Positions 26,888-34,319 of a DNA stretch of 52,295 bases are shown here, one piece after another. The notes below the pieces were generated by a model. That model was not told where the DNA came from. It ran no database searches and was given only the letters and a program-made list of their open reading frames with translations. Origin of the DNA: Candidatus Thiobius zoothamnicola (GTDB lineage: Bacteria; Pseudomonadota; Gammaproteobacteria; Chromatiales; Chromatiaceae); the NCBI GenBank assembly GCA_030826945.1, contig JAPQLC010000021.1:1-52295 (forward strand), written 5' to 3'. The position numbers and the translations under genes are program-made. Positions within the stretch are counted from its first letter, which is position 1. Each line of letters opens with the position of its first letter.

Positions 26888-28342
26888 TCACCCAGCCATT
26901 TCCTGCTCGTCCCTTAAAGATTTCAATTCCTGCAAACGCGATTCAATTTTCGCGCTTTGATAAAAATTCAGTCCGGGGATTTTCCGGGCATTTTCCAATT
27001 GCAAAATAGCCGTATCATAGTCGCCGTTAAGCGCATGCTTTTCCGCCAGATAACGAGTTGCTTGCGCCCGTTGTTTAAGCTGACCAGCAGCGCGCGACAA
27101 CAGCTCATACAAACGGGGTTTATCCGGCATGAATTGCACGGCTTGCCGTAATCTTTGTAACGCCGCCCGATGTCGCCCATGCCCCAAAGCAATCTCGCCA
27201 TAAGCCAGATAAGCGGCATAACTTGCCGGGACATCCTCCAATAAGCGTTGTAAACGCCGCAAAGCCTGACTGACTTGATGTCTCTCAGCTTCAATATAAG
27301 CTTGCGTGATGGCGAATTCGGGAACAGCAGGATGACGTTTAACCAGTATTCGCATAGCCTGGTCCGCATCGGTCAGGCGATCAGCACTGTACAAGGCCAA
27401 TGCGCGACCATATTCGGCGGCGGATTGGCGTCGATAGCGTCCCTCCGCCAGATTGGTTTGATAATGCGCCAATGCCTGCTGCGGATCGGTAAGGTTATGC
27501 CACTTGAGTCGTTCACGCATCAAATCATAACGCAGTTCATCACGCGTCTGACGATAGGGATAATCGCCTGCGCGATCCAAAGCTTCCGCAATACGTTGGT
27601 TGGTCACGGGATGAGTCAGTAAAAATTCTGGCAACCGACTTTCATAAATGCGATTGGCGCGGTTGATGCGATGAAAAAAAGCGGGCATGGCACTCGGCTC
27701 AAAACCCGCCTTGGCCATCAGATCAATGCCGATGCGGTCAGCCTCTTTTTCATTGGCCCGGGTGAAATTGATGCGCTGCTGATATAAAGCCGCCTGACCG
27801 ATGGATGCGGTGGCGAATCCCGCATCTCCACCGGCTGTTGCGCCAAGCGCGATAGCCGCCAGCATGATGGCCACTTGCGACAAATTCATATGCCGAGCGC
27901 TTTCCCAGGCGCGCAACAAATGCTGTTGGGTGCTATGCGCGATTTCATGCGCTAATACGGAAGCCAGCTCACTTTCCGTCTGAGTATTCAGAAATAATCC
28001 TTTATTAACACCGATATAGCCGTCCGGCCCAGCGAATGCATTAATTTCAGACCGGTCAATCATCATAAAAGTGAATGACTGGGGACTTTTATCCGTGTGT
28101 CGGGTCAGGCGATCACCCAACTGTTGCAGATAATCGGTAACGATCGGGTCATCCATAATCAGTTTTTGCTGACGTAACTGATGGATGAAAGCACGCCCCA
28201 ACTCTCGTTCATGCTGCACGCTGACAAACCCACGCGCTGTATTACCCAAATCTGGTAGCGTCGGGCTATTGGCGTGGATGCTGATGGGCGGAACAAGCAT
28301 CAAACCCACCAATATGCCAGTGAGAAGCGGTTTTTTACTCAT
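26888..28342 (-). CDS. bepA: BepA-like periplasmic M48 metalloprotease with TPR domain
   Basis: 484 aa (E. coli BepA/YfgC 487). Signal peptide (about residues 1-24), M48 domain with zinc motif HEIAH at 132-136 and the NEKEAD segment (about 197-202) carrying the third ligand, and C-terminal TPR helices (about 300-475). BepA in E. coli promotes assembly of LptD and other outer-membrane proteins or degrades stalled intermediates; it is a sigma-E target there. The presence in the same window as rpoE-degP is notable but 22 kb away. No clear ribosome site before ATG 28342. Confidence 0.9.
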   Translation of the reverse strand: MSKKPLLTGILVGLMLVPPISIHANSPTLPDLGNTARGFVSVQHERELGRAFIHQLRQQKLIMDDPIVTDYLQQLGDRLTRHTDKSPQSFTFMMIDRSEINAFAGPDGYIGVNKGLFLNTQTESELASVLAHEIAHSTQQHLLRAWESARHMNLSQVAIMLAAIALGATAGGDAGFATASIGQAALYQQRINFTRANEKEADRIGIDLMAKAGFEPSAMPAFFHRINRANRIYESRLPEFLLTHPVTNQRIAEALDRAGDYPYRQTRDELRYDLMRERLKWHNLTDPQQALAHYQTNLAEGRYRRQSAAEYGRALALYSADRLTDADQAMRILVKRHPAVPEFAITQAYIEAERHQVSQALRRLQRLLEDVPASYAAYLAYGEIALGHGRHRAALQRLRQAVQFMPDKPRLYELLSRAAGQLKQRAQATRYLAEKHALNGDYDTAILQLENARKIPGLNFYQSAKIESRLQELKSLRDEQEMAG

Positions 28343-29020
28343 GGTTAGATATTGACGAAAAAGATTTAAGAATAGTCACTCCTGATTCTCCAGGATATAT
28401 TCATTCGGATTTTGACGCCGAAGATTTTCATGTCAATCCTGATCTATACAGTACCAGGAAACTAAACGGTCACCGACTAGAACCAATGCTTTGAAACTTA
28501 ATGACGGGAAATTAATATGCATACGCCAATCGAGTTTTACGTGGCATTACCCGTCGATCTGTTTAGAGGAGGGACGTTAACTCAGCACAAAATTGACTAT
28601 TTAAGAACAATGCCACCTGGAAAAAAGCGGGATTGCAGATTGAGCAGGGTCAAATAATGCTGTTTTCTTTGCTGCCATGGCTTCGTTGCGCCAAGCTTGC
28701 GAAATTATAGTCCCTCAGTGAGTACGGCTGTGTGTTCATGTGCCGAGATGACCCTCATAGCAAAAAGATCATGATTTTTTGGAAATGATTTAAGAAGAGA
28801 TTAATGTGGTGCAAAAGGAGGACAATTAGCAGGGACTTTCGCGCGGTTAATTGCATGTGAATTATCTGGGAATAGCAGGTTTTTCTATGGAAAACAAATA
28901 TTTGAGCTATAAATTAATACAAGTTCTCGCGGAATTAGCGGGAAACCTTATAATCTTGTTTTGTGGGATGAAGTCCCTCAAAACAGGCTGTTACATTTCT
29001 TTACTAATCATCGAGAAGAT
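28343..29020. other. Boundary region upstream of the cassette array
   Basis: About 680 nt without a supported gene. It contains an unassigned 46-codon open frame at 28517-28657 (plus strand, beginning MHTPIEFYVALPVDLF) with only a weak GGGAAA upstream, and an AT-rich stretch with possible promoter elements before the DUF2971 gene. Base composition drops along it, marking the transition from core chromosome to the accessory array. No attI site or integrase fragment could be identified. Confidence 0.4.
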
Positions 29021-30460
29021 ATGACAAAAGAGTTCTATAGATTCAGACCTATCAATAGACTGCTTGGAGAGAATGGAGAGCTGAATAAGCAGGAAATCTA
29101 TTTTGCTCATCCTAGCCAGTTAAATGATCCATTAGAAGGTTACCGCGATATAATTTGGTCTGGTGACGAAATTATTTGGACAAATCTATTTCGTCATTAT
29201 TTGTATTGTTTGCAACATATTGCAACTCTATTATTAATTGCTGGAGATGATCATAAGCTCACTGTAGATGACATTCCTGTTTTTGGCTCAATTGACGACT
29301 TTCCTACAGATACTCTTAAAGACATTTTTTATAACATGTCGGGTCAGTTTCTAGAGAGTCCAAAAATCAGAAACTTAATAAAAAACATTTCAGAAAGAAA
29401 AACCCCTATACGGAAGGATGAGCTTGAATACTATTTAAGCAGTATTCACATGTATGCACTTAGAATCATTTTTGATGTATTTTATGAAAATCGACTTTCA
29501 CCTGAATCAAACAAACTACCAGTTGAAGTTGATAAGATTCTGGAGAAGATCGCTAGCGATGAATATTTTAAGGCAATAGATGGAGTTTTAAGAGAAAGTG
29601 ATACTGGTAGCAATCAGCTTTCACTTCTATTTTTTGCACAAAATCAGACAAAACAGCAACTTAATTTACTGACTAAATACAACGCTGAAGAAAACAAAAA
29701 CAGCAAAAATGTATTACTGATTGATTTCCCATCACTGTATATACGCTCTCTTGAGAGGGTATGTTTTCCTGAGTGGTATACAGCTTGCTTCATGTCTGAG
29801 TGTTCTAGTTCTTCTGTTTGGGGACATTATGGGTCTAACCATTCAGGTGCCTGTTTGATATTTAATGCTGAGGTAGATAATGAAAGGAGTTTTATCAATC
29901 TCAAAGGCATCAATGGCTGGTCTAGTACACAAGGGGAAATGCGTGGTTGGTTCAATTTAGAGCTTCAAAAGATCGATTATGAAAAAAATCAGGGAACCAC
30001 TGACTTTTTTAGATCATTGGGTAGCCTTACATTTCCCACAATGAATAGTATGTGGTATTACAGCTCTGAAGGTGAACGCAGTATATGTGCAAGTCATATA
30101 TCGGATTCTGAGGCTGAATGGAGAACCAAATATTGGGAAAACTTTTACAATGATATCAGAATTAAGACTAAAGACTGGTCCTACGAGAATGAATATCGCC
30201 TTATTCTTTCAAGCTCTTTAACAGATTTATCTGAGAGTTCAAAACGAGTTCTCAATTATGAATTTTCAACCCTACAAGGCATAATCTTTGGCATAAACAC
30301 AAAAGAGGAAGACAAGCTCGAATTGATAAGTACTATTGAGAAAAAATGCAAAGAACATAACCGAAGTGATTTTAAATTCTACCAAGCATACTTTTGCTTT
30401 GAGGATAACTGTATAAAGAAATCAGAGTTAACTTTGCTTAAATTCGAGAACGAAATGTAA
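29021..30460 (+). CDS. DUF2971 domain protein (cassette gene 1)
   Basis: About 479 aa, soluble. The DUF2971 signature is visible at both ends of the domain: FYRFRPINRLL with EIYFAHPSQLNDPLEGY near the N-terminus, and SSSSVWGHYGSNHSGACLIF plus WSYENEYRLI later. The middle has an extra helical region (about 75-230). Function is not established; such proteins recur in accessory and defence-rich loci. I start at ATG 29021 (GAGAAG upstream), directly before the conserved block; an in-frame TTG at 28961 is the alternative. The TAA stop lies in the core of the first attC site. Strongly AT-rich compared with flanking genes. Confidence 0.8.
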   Translation: MTKEFYRFRPINRLLGENGELNKQEIYFAHPSQLNDPLEGYRDIIWSGDEIIWTNLFRHYLYCLQHIATLLLIAGDDHKLTVDDIPVFGSIDDFPTDTLKDIFYNMSGQFLESPKIRNLIKNISERKTPIRKDELEYYLSSIHMYALRIIFDVFYENRLSPESNKLPVEVDKILEKIASDEYFKAIDGVLRESDTGSNQLSLLFFAQNQTKQQLNLLTKYNAEENKNSKNVLLIDFPSLYIRSLERVCFPEWYTACFMSECSSSSVWGHYGSNHSGACLIFNAEVDNERSFINLKGINGWSSTQGEMRGWFNLELQKIDYEKNQGTTDFFRSLGSLTFPTMNSMWYYSSEGERSICASHISDSEAEWRTKYWENFYNDIRIKTKDWSYENEYRLILSSSLTDLSESSKRVLNYEFSTLQGIIFGINTKEEDKLELISTIEKKCKEHNRSDFKFYQAYFCFEDNCIKKSELTLLKFENEM

Positions 30461-30509
30461 CAAGAAAATCCAGGTGACGCCTACGGCGCACCTGATTTAG
30501 GCGTTATGT
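30455..30509 (+). other. attC-like recombination site 1
   Basis: Core-like ATGTAAC at 30455 and GTTATGT at 30503-30509. Between them AATCCAGGTG and CACCTGATT form inverted arms with one extra base on one side, and CGCCTACGGCG closes the hairpin. The geometry (55 nt, bulged arm) is that of a short attC site. Confidence 0.85.
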
Positions 30510-30532
30510 GTAAAAAGTACGAAGAAAAATTA

Positions 30533-31320
30533 ATGAGTGATACAAAACAATCGGCATTTCATGTATGGGCTGACAGTTTGCACAAGTTTGCACAAGTTTG
30601 CACAAGTTGGTGCAATTGGTGGTGCTTATTGGGGCAATACCAGCTGCCATTTACATGTTCTTTGGGTACGAAACATTACAACGTGAATTGGCAGTCCAAA
30701 ATGCCGATATGCAACGTGAGTTGGCAGGTATAAAGCTGTCAAAGCAAAAAACACTTCGGCTAGACATTGATGATTCCATTGAGGCTATTAGAGTCAATCC
30801 AGCTCAAGACACTATTGGCACGTACGCAGTAGATGTCTCATTCAATCTTAAGAATATCTCTGAAAAATCGATAAGGGTGCCATTTCATGTGTTAGAGATA
30901 TTTGTAGGCAGAATATCTATAGGTTTCGAAAACGAGCATTTGATAAAAGTCGTCAATGAACCAGGTTTTGATGTGTCCAGCGTTGATGGAGGCGAGCTTG
31001 TTAAATGTAAATTGCTACACCGAGAGATAACTAAAATTGACGAAGAGATAGATATCCCGGAGTTTCCTGGAATTACAGAGTCTGAAGTAACCACAACAGA
31101 CGGCTGGGGAGTAGGAGTAGCAGATTCAGGTGAGATGCTTGGTGGTGGTGTTCGTTCACTCATTAGTGCAATGCCCACCGACTATGTTGCTTATCGTGTA
31201 GGAGTATTTTATGAAACGGAAGATGGTGAAACAGACGAGTGGCATTTTAGCGACTTCGTGACATTCATTGAATTAACGAATGAACACATAACAAAGCCTT
31301 CCAGCGGACGCAGTCGCTAG
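30533..31320 (+). pseudogene. Membrane-anchored protein interrupted by a 10-bp repeat frameshift (cassette gene 2)
   Basis: The reading frame beginning MSDTKQSAFHVWADSLHK at ATG 30533 runs into three copies of a 10-bp repeat (30577-30606) and leaves the frame, ending at 30733. The main body continues in another frame from about 30598 to 31320: a transmembrane helix (LVQLVVLIGAIPAAIYMFF), a short heptad stretch, then a soluble domain of about 190 residues that I do not recognise. With one or four repeat copies the two parts join in a single frame of roughly 255 aa. A TTG at 30598 inside the last repeat could restart translation. The C-terminal residues are encoded by attC site 2. It may be broken or phase-variable. 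Confidence 0.75.
30577..30606 (+). repeat. Three copies of a 10-bp tandem repeat (TTTGCACAAG)
   Basis: TTTGCACAAG occurs three times head to tail. Because 10 is not a multiple of 3, each gain or loss shifts the reading frame; copy numbers of 1 or 4 restore the open frame of the surrounding gene, 3 does not. Confidence 0.95.
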
Positions 31321-31351
31321 CGCGCCTGCTCCGCTGAAGGTAGCGTTAGCG
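31286..31351 (+). other. attC-like recombination site 2
   Basis: Core ACATAAC at 31286-31292 and GTTAGCG at 31345-31351. The arms AGCCTTCCAGCGGA and TCCGCTGAAGGTAGC are complementary apart from extra bases. It overlaps the last codons of cassette gene 2. A further partial site follows: GCTTAAC at 31378-31384 and GTTAGCT at 31391-31397 with almost no arm between them, perhaps a deletion remnant. Confidence 0.8.
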
Positions 31352-31426
31352 GTTTTTTTGTACCTGTACGGGGTGCCGCTTAACTAAGTCGTTAGCTTCG
31401 ACATTACAAAACCATAGGACGTATTA

Positions 31427-31852
31427 GTGAAAAACGAAGATAATATTGAAATTTCTAATATAGTTAGAACTCTTTCTTCTATATTTGTAAATATTGAGAA
31501 TAGCTTAAAATCGACTCCCGATATTTCTCTGCAAGATTTTTGTGAACAGCAAATGCATCATCCGAATAAACTGCTATATTCAAAAGGATTTTCAGGTTTA
31601 ATTACTATGGCATCACTGGTTCCGATTAAACAGGCACTTGAGAGTAGTGGTAATGATAAATTCAAATATACGCATCTTCGTACGGCACGTAATGCGTTAT
31701 GTCATGGCAGCATCGAGTATCTTGAAAATGGAAAGATTAAGTTTATTGATAAAATTGCTAAGAAAGAAATTGAACTTGCACCAACAGAAATCATTGATCT
31801 TGCAAGTGATGCTTATAGCGAGTACAGAGTTTCGCAGAAAACTGCAATCTAA
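31427..31852 (+). CDS. HEPN-like small protein (cassette gene 3)
   Basis: 141 aa, soluble and helical. The segment LRTARNALCHGSIEY (about residues 85-99) contains Arg-x4-His, the hallmark of HEPN ribonuclease and nucleotidyltransferase-partner domains, in the usual RNALxHG setting. HEPN proteins often act as toxins or effector RNases in defence; no antitoxin or MNT partner is adjacent. Start is GTG 31427 with AGGA at 7 nt. The stop codon lies inside a perfect attC-type core (ATCTAAC, 31846-31852), whose partner core is not obvious. Family call is by motif only. Confidence 0.65.
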   Translation: MKNEDNIEISNIVRTLSSIFVNIENSLKSTPDISLQDFCEQQMHHPNKLLYSKGFSGLITMASLVPIKQALESSGNDKFKYTHLRTARNALCHGSIEYLENGKIKFIDKIAKKEIELAPTEIIDLASDAYSEYRVSQKTAI

Positions 31853-31869
31853 CAAACACATCCAGCAGA

Positions 31870-32073
31870 TTGCCAAAAGTAAAACAAAGCCATTACCCCT
31901 GTTGTGGCATTGCCGTAAATTTGGCTTATGTATATGCCAAAGCAAAACCATGTTGGCTTGGTCACTATTGTGGCAAAGCACCCGCTAACAACACCATAAA
32001 CACGGATCGCAAAAAGCATCGCGCCTCGTTCCTCGGCTTGCCGCTTTTTGCTCCCGGTTCTGGTGGGCGTTAG
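31870..32073 (+). CDS. Possible small cysteine-containing protein, cassette of uncertain status
   Basis: Open frame of 67 codons from a TTG at 31870, without a good ribosome site. The first 40 residues are rich in Cys, Tyr and Lys (HYPCCGIAVNLAYVYAKAK); the rest is read through attC site 3 and is not protein-like. Codon composition of the first part looks coding, so it may be a tiny or truncated cassette gene. Could equally be spacer sequence. Confidence 0.25.
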   Translation: MPKVKQSHYPCCGIAVNLAYVYAKAKPCWLGHYCGKAPANNTINTDRKKHRASFLGLPLFAPGSGGR

Positions 32074-32075
32074 GT
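31983..32075 (+). other. attC-like recombination site 3
   Basis: Core CGCTAAC at 31983-31989 and a perfect GTTAGGT at 32069-32075. Arms: ACACCATAAACACGGA with TCCCGGTTCTGGTG, and an inner GCAAAAAGC with GCTTTTTGC. About 93 nt. Confidence 0.75.
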
Positions 32076-32088
32076 GCAAAAAGAAAAC

Positions 32089-32505
32089 ATGGAAACCAAC
32101 ACGAAAACATCAGGTCTGAAGAAAAAGCGAAGAATATTCGGATGGGTATTTCTTGTGTCTATTCTTGTGTTCTTTGCGTCAAACATGATTTGGACCATGG
32201 CTCCGATGAGTCCTCCCGACAAGAATGCACCGATTGACCCAATGCCTCCGATTACATCTGAGCCGCCAAATCATGCCAAAGATTCAGCGGCACCAGATAC
32301 AGCAGTTGTCGTTTCCGTCGTTTCTTTGCTTACTTCTCTTACATCATTAGTCGGTTTCTTTTCCACAACAGTTCTGGCTTGGAGAAAAGAAAAAAGGGAA
32401 ACCGTAACAGCAGAATTGGAAATCAAAAAGAAAGAGCTTGAACTAGAAAAGTTAAAAATTGAATTGGCAAGATCAGATGGAAGTAGAAAGAATGAAAGCA
32501 CCTAA
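32089..32505 (+). CDS. Two-helix membrane protein with coiled-coil tail (cassette gene 4)
   Basis: 138 aa from ATG 32089 (a GTG at 32074 inside the attC core is the alternative). Basic N-terminus, first transmembrane helix at about residues 16-37 (FGWVFLVSILVFFASNMIW), a Pro-rich loop (PMPPITSEPP), second helix at about 72-98, and a C-terminal Lys/Glu heptad region (about 100-130). No recognised family. The layout resembles small anchor proteins that hold a cytoplasmic coiled coil at the membrane. The stop codon TAA is part of the next attC core. Confidence 0.65.
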   Translation: METNTKTSGLKKKRRIFGWVFLVSILVFFASNMIWTMAPMSPPDKNAPIDPMPPITSEPPNHAKDSAAPDTAVVVSVVSLLTSLTSLVGFFSTTVLAWRKEKRETVTAELEIKKKELELEKLKIELARSDGSRKNEST

Positions 32506-32574
32506 CAAGGCAAATACACTCGGACGCAATACTCGCTGGCGCTTGCATTGCACTGGTGATTTGCAACGTTAGCC
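32500..32574 (+). other. attC-like recombination site 4
   Basis: Perfect core ACCTAAC at 32500-32506 and GTTAGCC at 32568-32574; outer arms GCAAAT..CAC and GTGATTTGC pair, with an inner variable hairpin. 75 nt. Confidence 0.8.
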
Positions 32575-32598
32575 CAATAAAAATAGTCCTCTGGTATC

Positions 32599-32633
32599 TT
32601 GTGGAAATACGGCCATGCCGTATAATTGGTGTA
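32599..32633 (+). promoter_or_regulatory. Promoter with overlapping palindromic operator of the toxin-antitoxin pair
   Basis: -35 TTGTGG at 32599-32604, 16 nt, then a consensus -10 TATAAT at 32621-32626. A perfect 7-bp inverted repeat, ATACGGC / GCCGTAT with a 3-nt spacer (32607-32623), covers the spacer and enters the -10 box, as expected for an autoregulatory operator. The expected transcription start falls at or next to the toxin ATG (32633), so the toxin mRNA may be leaderless. Confidence 0.65.
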
Positions 32634-32953
32634 TGATTACAGTTATCGAATCACCAATTTTCACAAAACTGTGGCCTGATTATTGGTCAGAGGATGAGCG
32701 CGGGGAGTTTTCTGCTTGGATTGCAGAGAATCCTGGTGCAGGTGATGTTGTTCCTGGTTCTGGAGGCATACGAAAGGTTAGGTGGGTATGTAAAGGCCAC
32801 GGGAAAAGAGGTGGCGTAAGAGTCATTTACTTCGCTGCCCCAAGCAAAGGACTTATTTGGCTCCTGACCATTTATGCCAAATCAAACAAGGAGAATATTC
32901 CAGCTCACATCCTCAAAACACTGAAAGAGGAACTTATCAATGGCTATGAATGA
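32633..32953 (+). CDS. Type II toxin, RelE/HigB-like (cassette gene 5a)
   Basis: 106 aa. RelE-superfamily features: a basic, beta-rich C-terminal half (GGIRKVRWVCKGHGKRGGVRVIYFAAPSK, then LIWLLTIYAKSNKENI), the pattern of the group paired with NadS/HigA-type antitoxins. Members are ribosome-dependent mRNA interferases. Start ATG 32633, directly after the TATAAT box; the frame extends upstream to an ATG at 32615 that lies before the promoter's expected start. It overlaps the antitoxin by 14 nt. Toxin-first order as in HigBA. No inactivating change seen. Confidence 0.88.
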   Translation: MITVIESPIFTKLWPDYWSEDERGEFSAWIAENPGAGDVVPGSGGIRKVRWVCKGHGKRGGVRVIYFAAPSKGLIWLLTIYAKSNKENIPAHILKTLKEELINGYE

Positions 32954-33248
32954 ACAAGAACTCATCGAACGTGATGTTAAGCGGGATGTATGGCAAGAAA
33001 CACTTAACGCGGTACGCGATATAAAAGCTGGCAATATAGGCCATGTAGAAACCGTAGAGTTGCCCCCAGTTGTTGAGGCTCGGCAAAAAACCGGTTTATC
33101 ACAATCTCGTTTCGCTGAATTGCTCGGCGTCTCTTTGCGTACACTCCAAGACTGGGAGCAAGGCCGTCGTAAACCAAGCCGCGCTGCTATGTCACTGATT
33201 CAAATTGCAAAACAGCGCCCTGACGTGTTGCATGAAGTATTTGGGTAA
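32940..33248 (+). CDS. HigA/NadS-like XRE antitoxin (cassette gene 5b)
   Basis: 102 aa. C-terminal helix-turn-helix of XRE type (TGLSQSRFAELLGVSLRTLQDWEQG, about residues 52-76), N-terminal region that would wrap the toxin. Start ATG 32940 with GAGG about 8 nt upstream, inside the toxin gene. It probably represses the palindromic operator at 32607-32623 as a complex with the toxin. Intact. Confidence 0.9.
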   Translation: MAMNEQELIERDVKRDVWQETLNAVRDIKAGNIGHVETVELPPVVEARQKTGLSQSRFAELLGVSLRTLQDWEQGRRKPSRAAMSLIQIAKQRPDVLHEVFG

Positions 33249-33254
33249 ATCCGG

Positions 33255-33324
33255 GGCTAACAAATAGCTCCACCGGAAAAAATACTCGCTGCGCTCTCAT
33301 TTTCCGGTGAGCTAGGCGTTATGT
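33255..33324 (+). other. attC-like recombination site 5
   Basis: Core GGCTAAC at 33255-33261 and GTTATGT at 33318-33324. Arms AGCTCCACCGGAAAA and TTTTCCGGTGAGCT match perfectly except for one extra C, the classical extrahelical base of attC. 70 nt; the clearest site of the array. Confidence 0.88.
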
Positions 33325-33350
33325 TTGAAAACTGAAATGGAGGTGGCCAG

Positions 33351-33566
33351 GTGGCTTACTACGAAAATCAATCAGATATGTTTCGGCAGCAAGCAGAGAA
33401 ATGTAAGCAAAATGCGGACTCCCACTATGCGCAGAGCATGCAGGCAAAAGCGGATGGTGATATGGAGTCTCATCGCCAGCATATGGCGCAGTCAAAGCAC
33501 TACTACAAGTGCTACGAAGAGAACATGGAGAAAGCCAAACTCCATGAAGGTAAAACTTGGAAATAA
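33351..33566 (+). CDS. Small hydrophilic helical protein (cassette gene 6)
   Basis: 71 aa, rich in Gln, Lys, Met, Tyr and His, no membrane segment; likely a single helical hairpin (SHYAQSMQAKADGDMESHRQ in the middle). Start GTG 33351 with a strong GGAGG 7 nt upstream, which makes translation likely. No recognised family. A tiny broken frame follows 18 nt downstream and may have formed a pair with it. Confidence 0.6.
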   Translation: MAYYENQSDMFRQQAEKCKQNADSHYAQSMQAKADGDMESHRQHMAQSKHYYKCYEENMEKAKLHEGKTWK

Positions 33567-33584
33567 ACACAGAGGAATATATTT

Positions 33585-33692
33585 ATAGGTTTTTGGAGTA
33601 GTGTAGGCAAGGTCGTTGTAGGTGCAGCTAAACTCATCGGGAATGAAATTGAATCACAAGCGAATGAACTCAAGCAGCTGAAGGAAGATTAG
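33585..33692 (+). pseudogene. Small amphipathic protein with ATA in place of a start codon
   Basis: Frame of 35 codons, from ATA 33585 through GFWSSVGKVVVGAAKLIG to a TAG at 33690. An AGAGGA ribosome site stands 8 nt before the ATA, where ATG would be expected, and no ATG, GTG or TTG exists in the frame. Either the start codon was lost by one substitution (ATG to ATA) or AUA is used at low level. Amphipathic N-terminus and charged C-terminus; function unknown. Confidence 0.5.
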
Positions 33693-33702
33693 GAAATTGA
33701 CA

Positions 33703-33951
33703 ATGCCCGAAATAGCAAGATTTTATGGAATAATAATAAAACTGTTCTTTGGCGATCATCCATCACCACATTTTTATGCCGTGTACGGTGAACACGTTGG
33801 TTTGTTTAACATCGACACTCTAGAAATGATTGAAGGCGATCTGCCCAGGCGCGCAAAGAAACTGGTTATTGAATGAGCCACGATCAACAAAGATGAAATG
33901 AAAAAGATGTGGGATAGGCAAGAATTCCACAAGTTGCCTCCTTTGGAGTAA
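33703..33951 (+). pseudogene. DUF4160 domain protein with an in-frame stop codon (cassette gene 7a)
   Basis: The frame opens MPEIARFYGIIIKLFFGDH at ATG 33703, with the DUF4160 hallmark PHFYAVYGEHVGLFNIDT, and meets TGA at 33874-33876 after 57 codons. The same frame continues with ATINKDEMKKMWDRQEFHKL to TAA at 33949. In this family a Trp (TGG) usually stands where the TGA is (VEWA), so a single TGG to TGA change explains the stop. DUF4160 is commonly paired with DUF2442 in a toxin-antitoxin-like operon, and the DUF2442 gene follows immediately. Confidence 0.78.
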
Positions 33952-33954
33952 TTG

Positions 33955-34203
33955 ATGAAATACCCAAAGGTAAAATCAGCGTTAGCAGTTGACAATTGCA
34001 CTTTGGTTGTTGAGTTCGACAATAATCAAAAGAAAAAATATGATGTCACTCCGTTGCTAAGTAAAGATATGTTTTTCCCCCTAAATAATCCGGCATTTTT
34101 TAAGGCTGTCAGAGTTGAGAAAGGTGGGTACGCAGTGGTCTGGAACGAGAATATTGATATTAGCGAACATGAGTTGTGGAGCCATGGCCAAACAATGCCA
34201 TGA
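33955..34203 (+). CDS. DUF2442 domain protein (cassette gene 7b)
   Basis: 82 aa. Full DUF2442: VKSALAVDNCTLVVEFDN at the N-terminus, YDVTPLLSKDMFFPL, and VVWNENIDISEHELW near the C-terminus. Starts at ATG 33955 with GGAG at 8 nt; a TTG directly precedes. It is intact while its DUF4160 partner carries a stop codon, the pattern expected if the DUF2442 partner is kept as antidote or repressor. Exact biochemical role of the pair is not established. Confidence 0.85.
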   Translation: MKYPKVKSALAVDNCTLVVEFDNNQKKKYDVTPLLSKDMFFPLNNPAFFKAVRVEKGGYAVVWNENIDISEHELWSHGQTMP

Positions 34204-34272
34204 CAATCAAAAGCTGCGCCGCTCGTGCCTCGCTCTGCAACTTTTGGCTGCCGGTGATTTGCGACGTTATAC
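34198..34272 (+). other. attC-like recombination site 6 (degenerate)
   Basis: Ends with GTTATAC at 34266-34272. The left core is poor (CCATGAC at 34198). Arms AATCAAAAGCTGC and GCAACTTTTGGCT are mostly complementary. Overlaps the end of the DUF2442 gene. Confidence 0.6.
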
Positions 34273-34319
34273 CTCAAGACCGCCCCATTTTTTGGTAACA
34301 AATATGTTATTTTCGGGCC

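Noticed and set aside
30577..30606. Iterons or a replication origin
   Set aside because: Three contiguous 10-bp copies inside a coding frame, without a Rep gene or DnaA boxes; a frame-shifting repeat explains them better.
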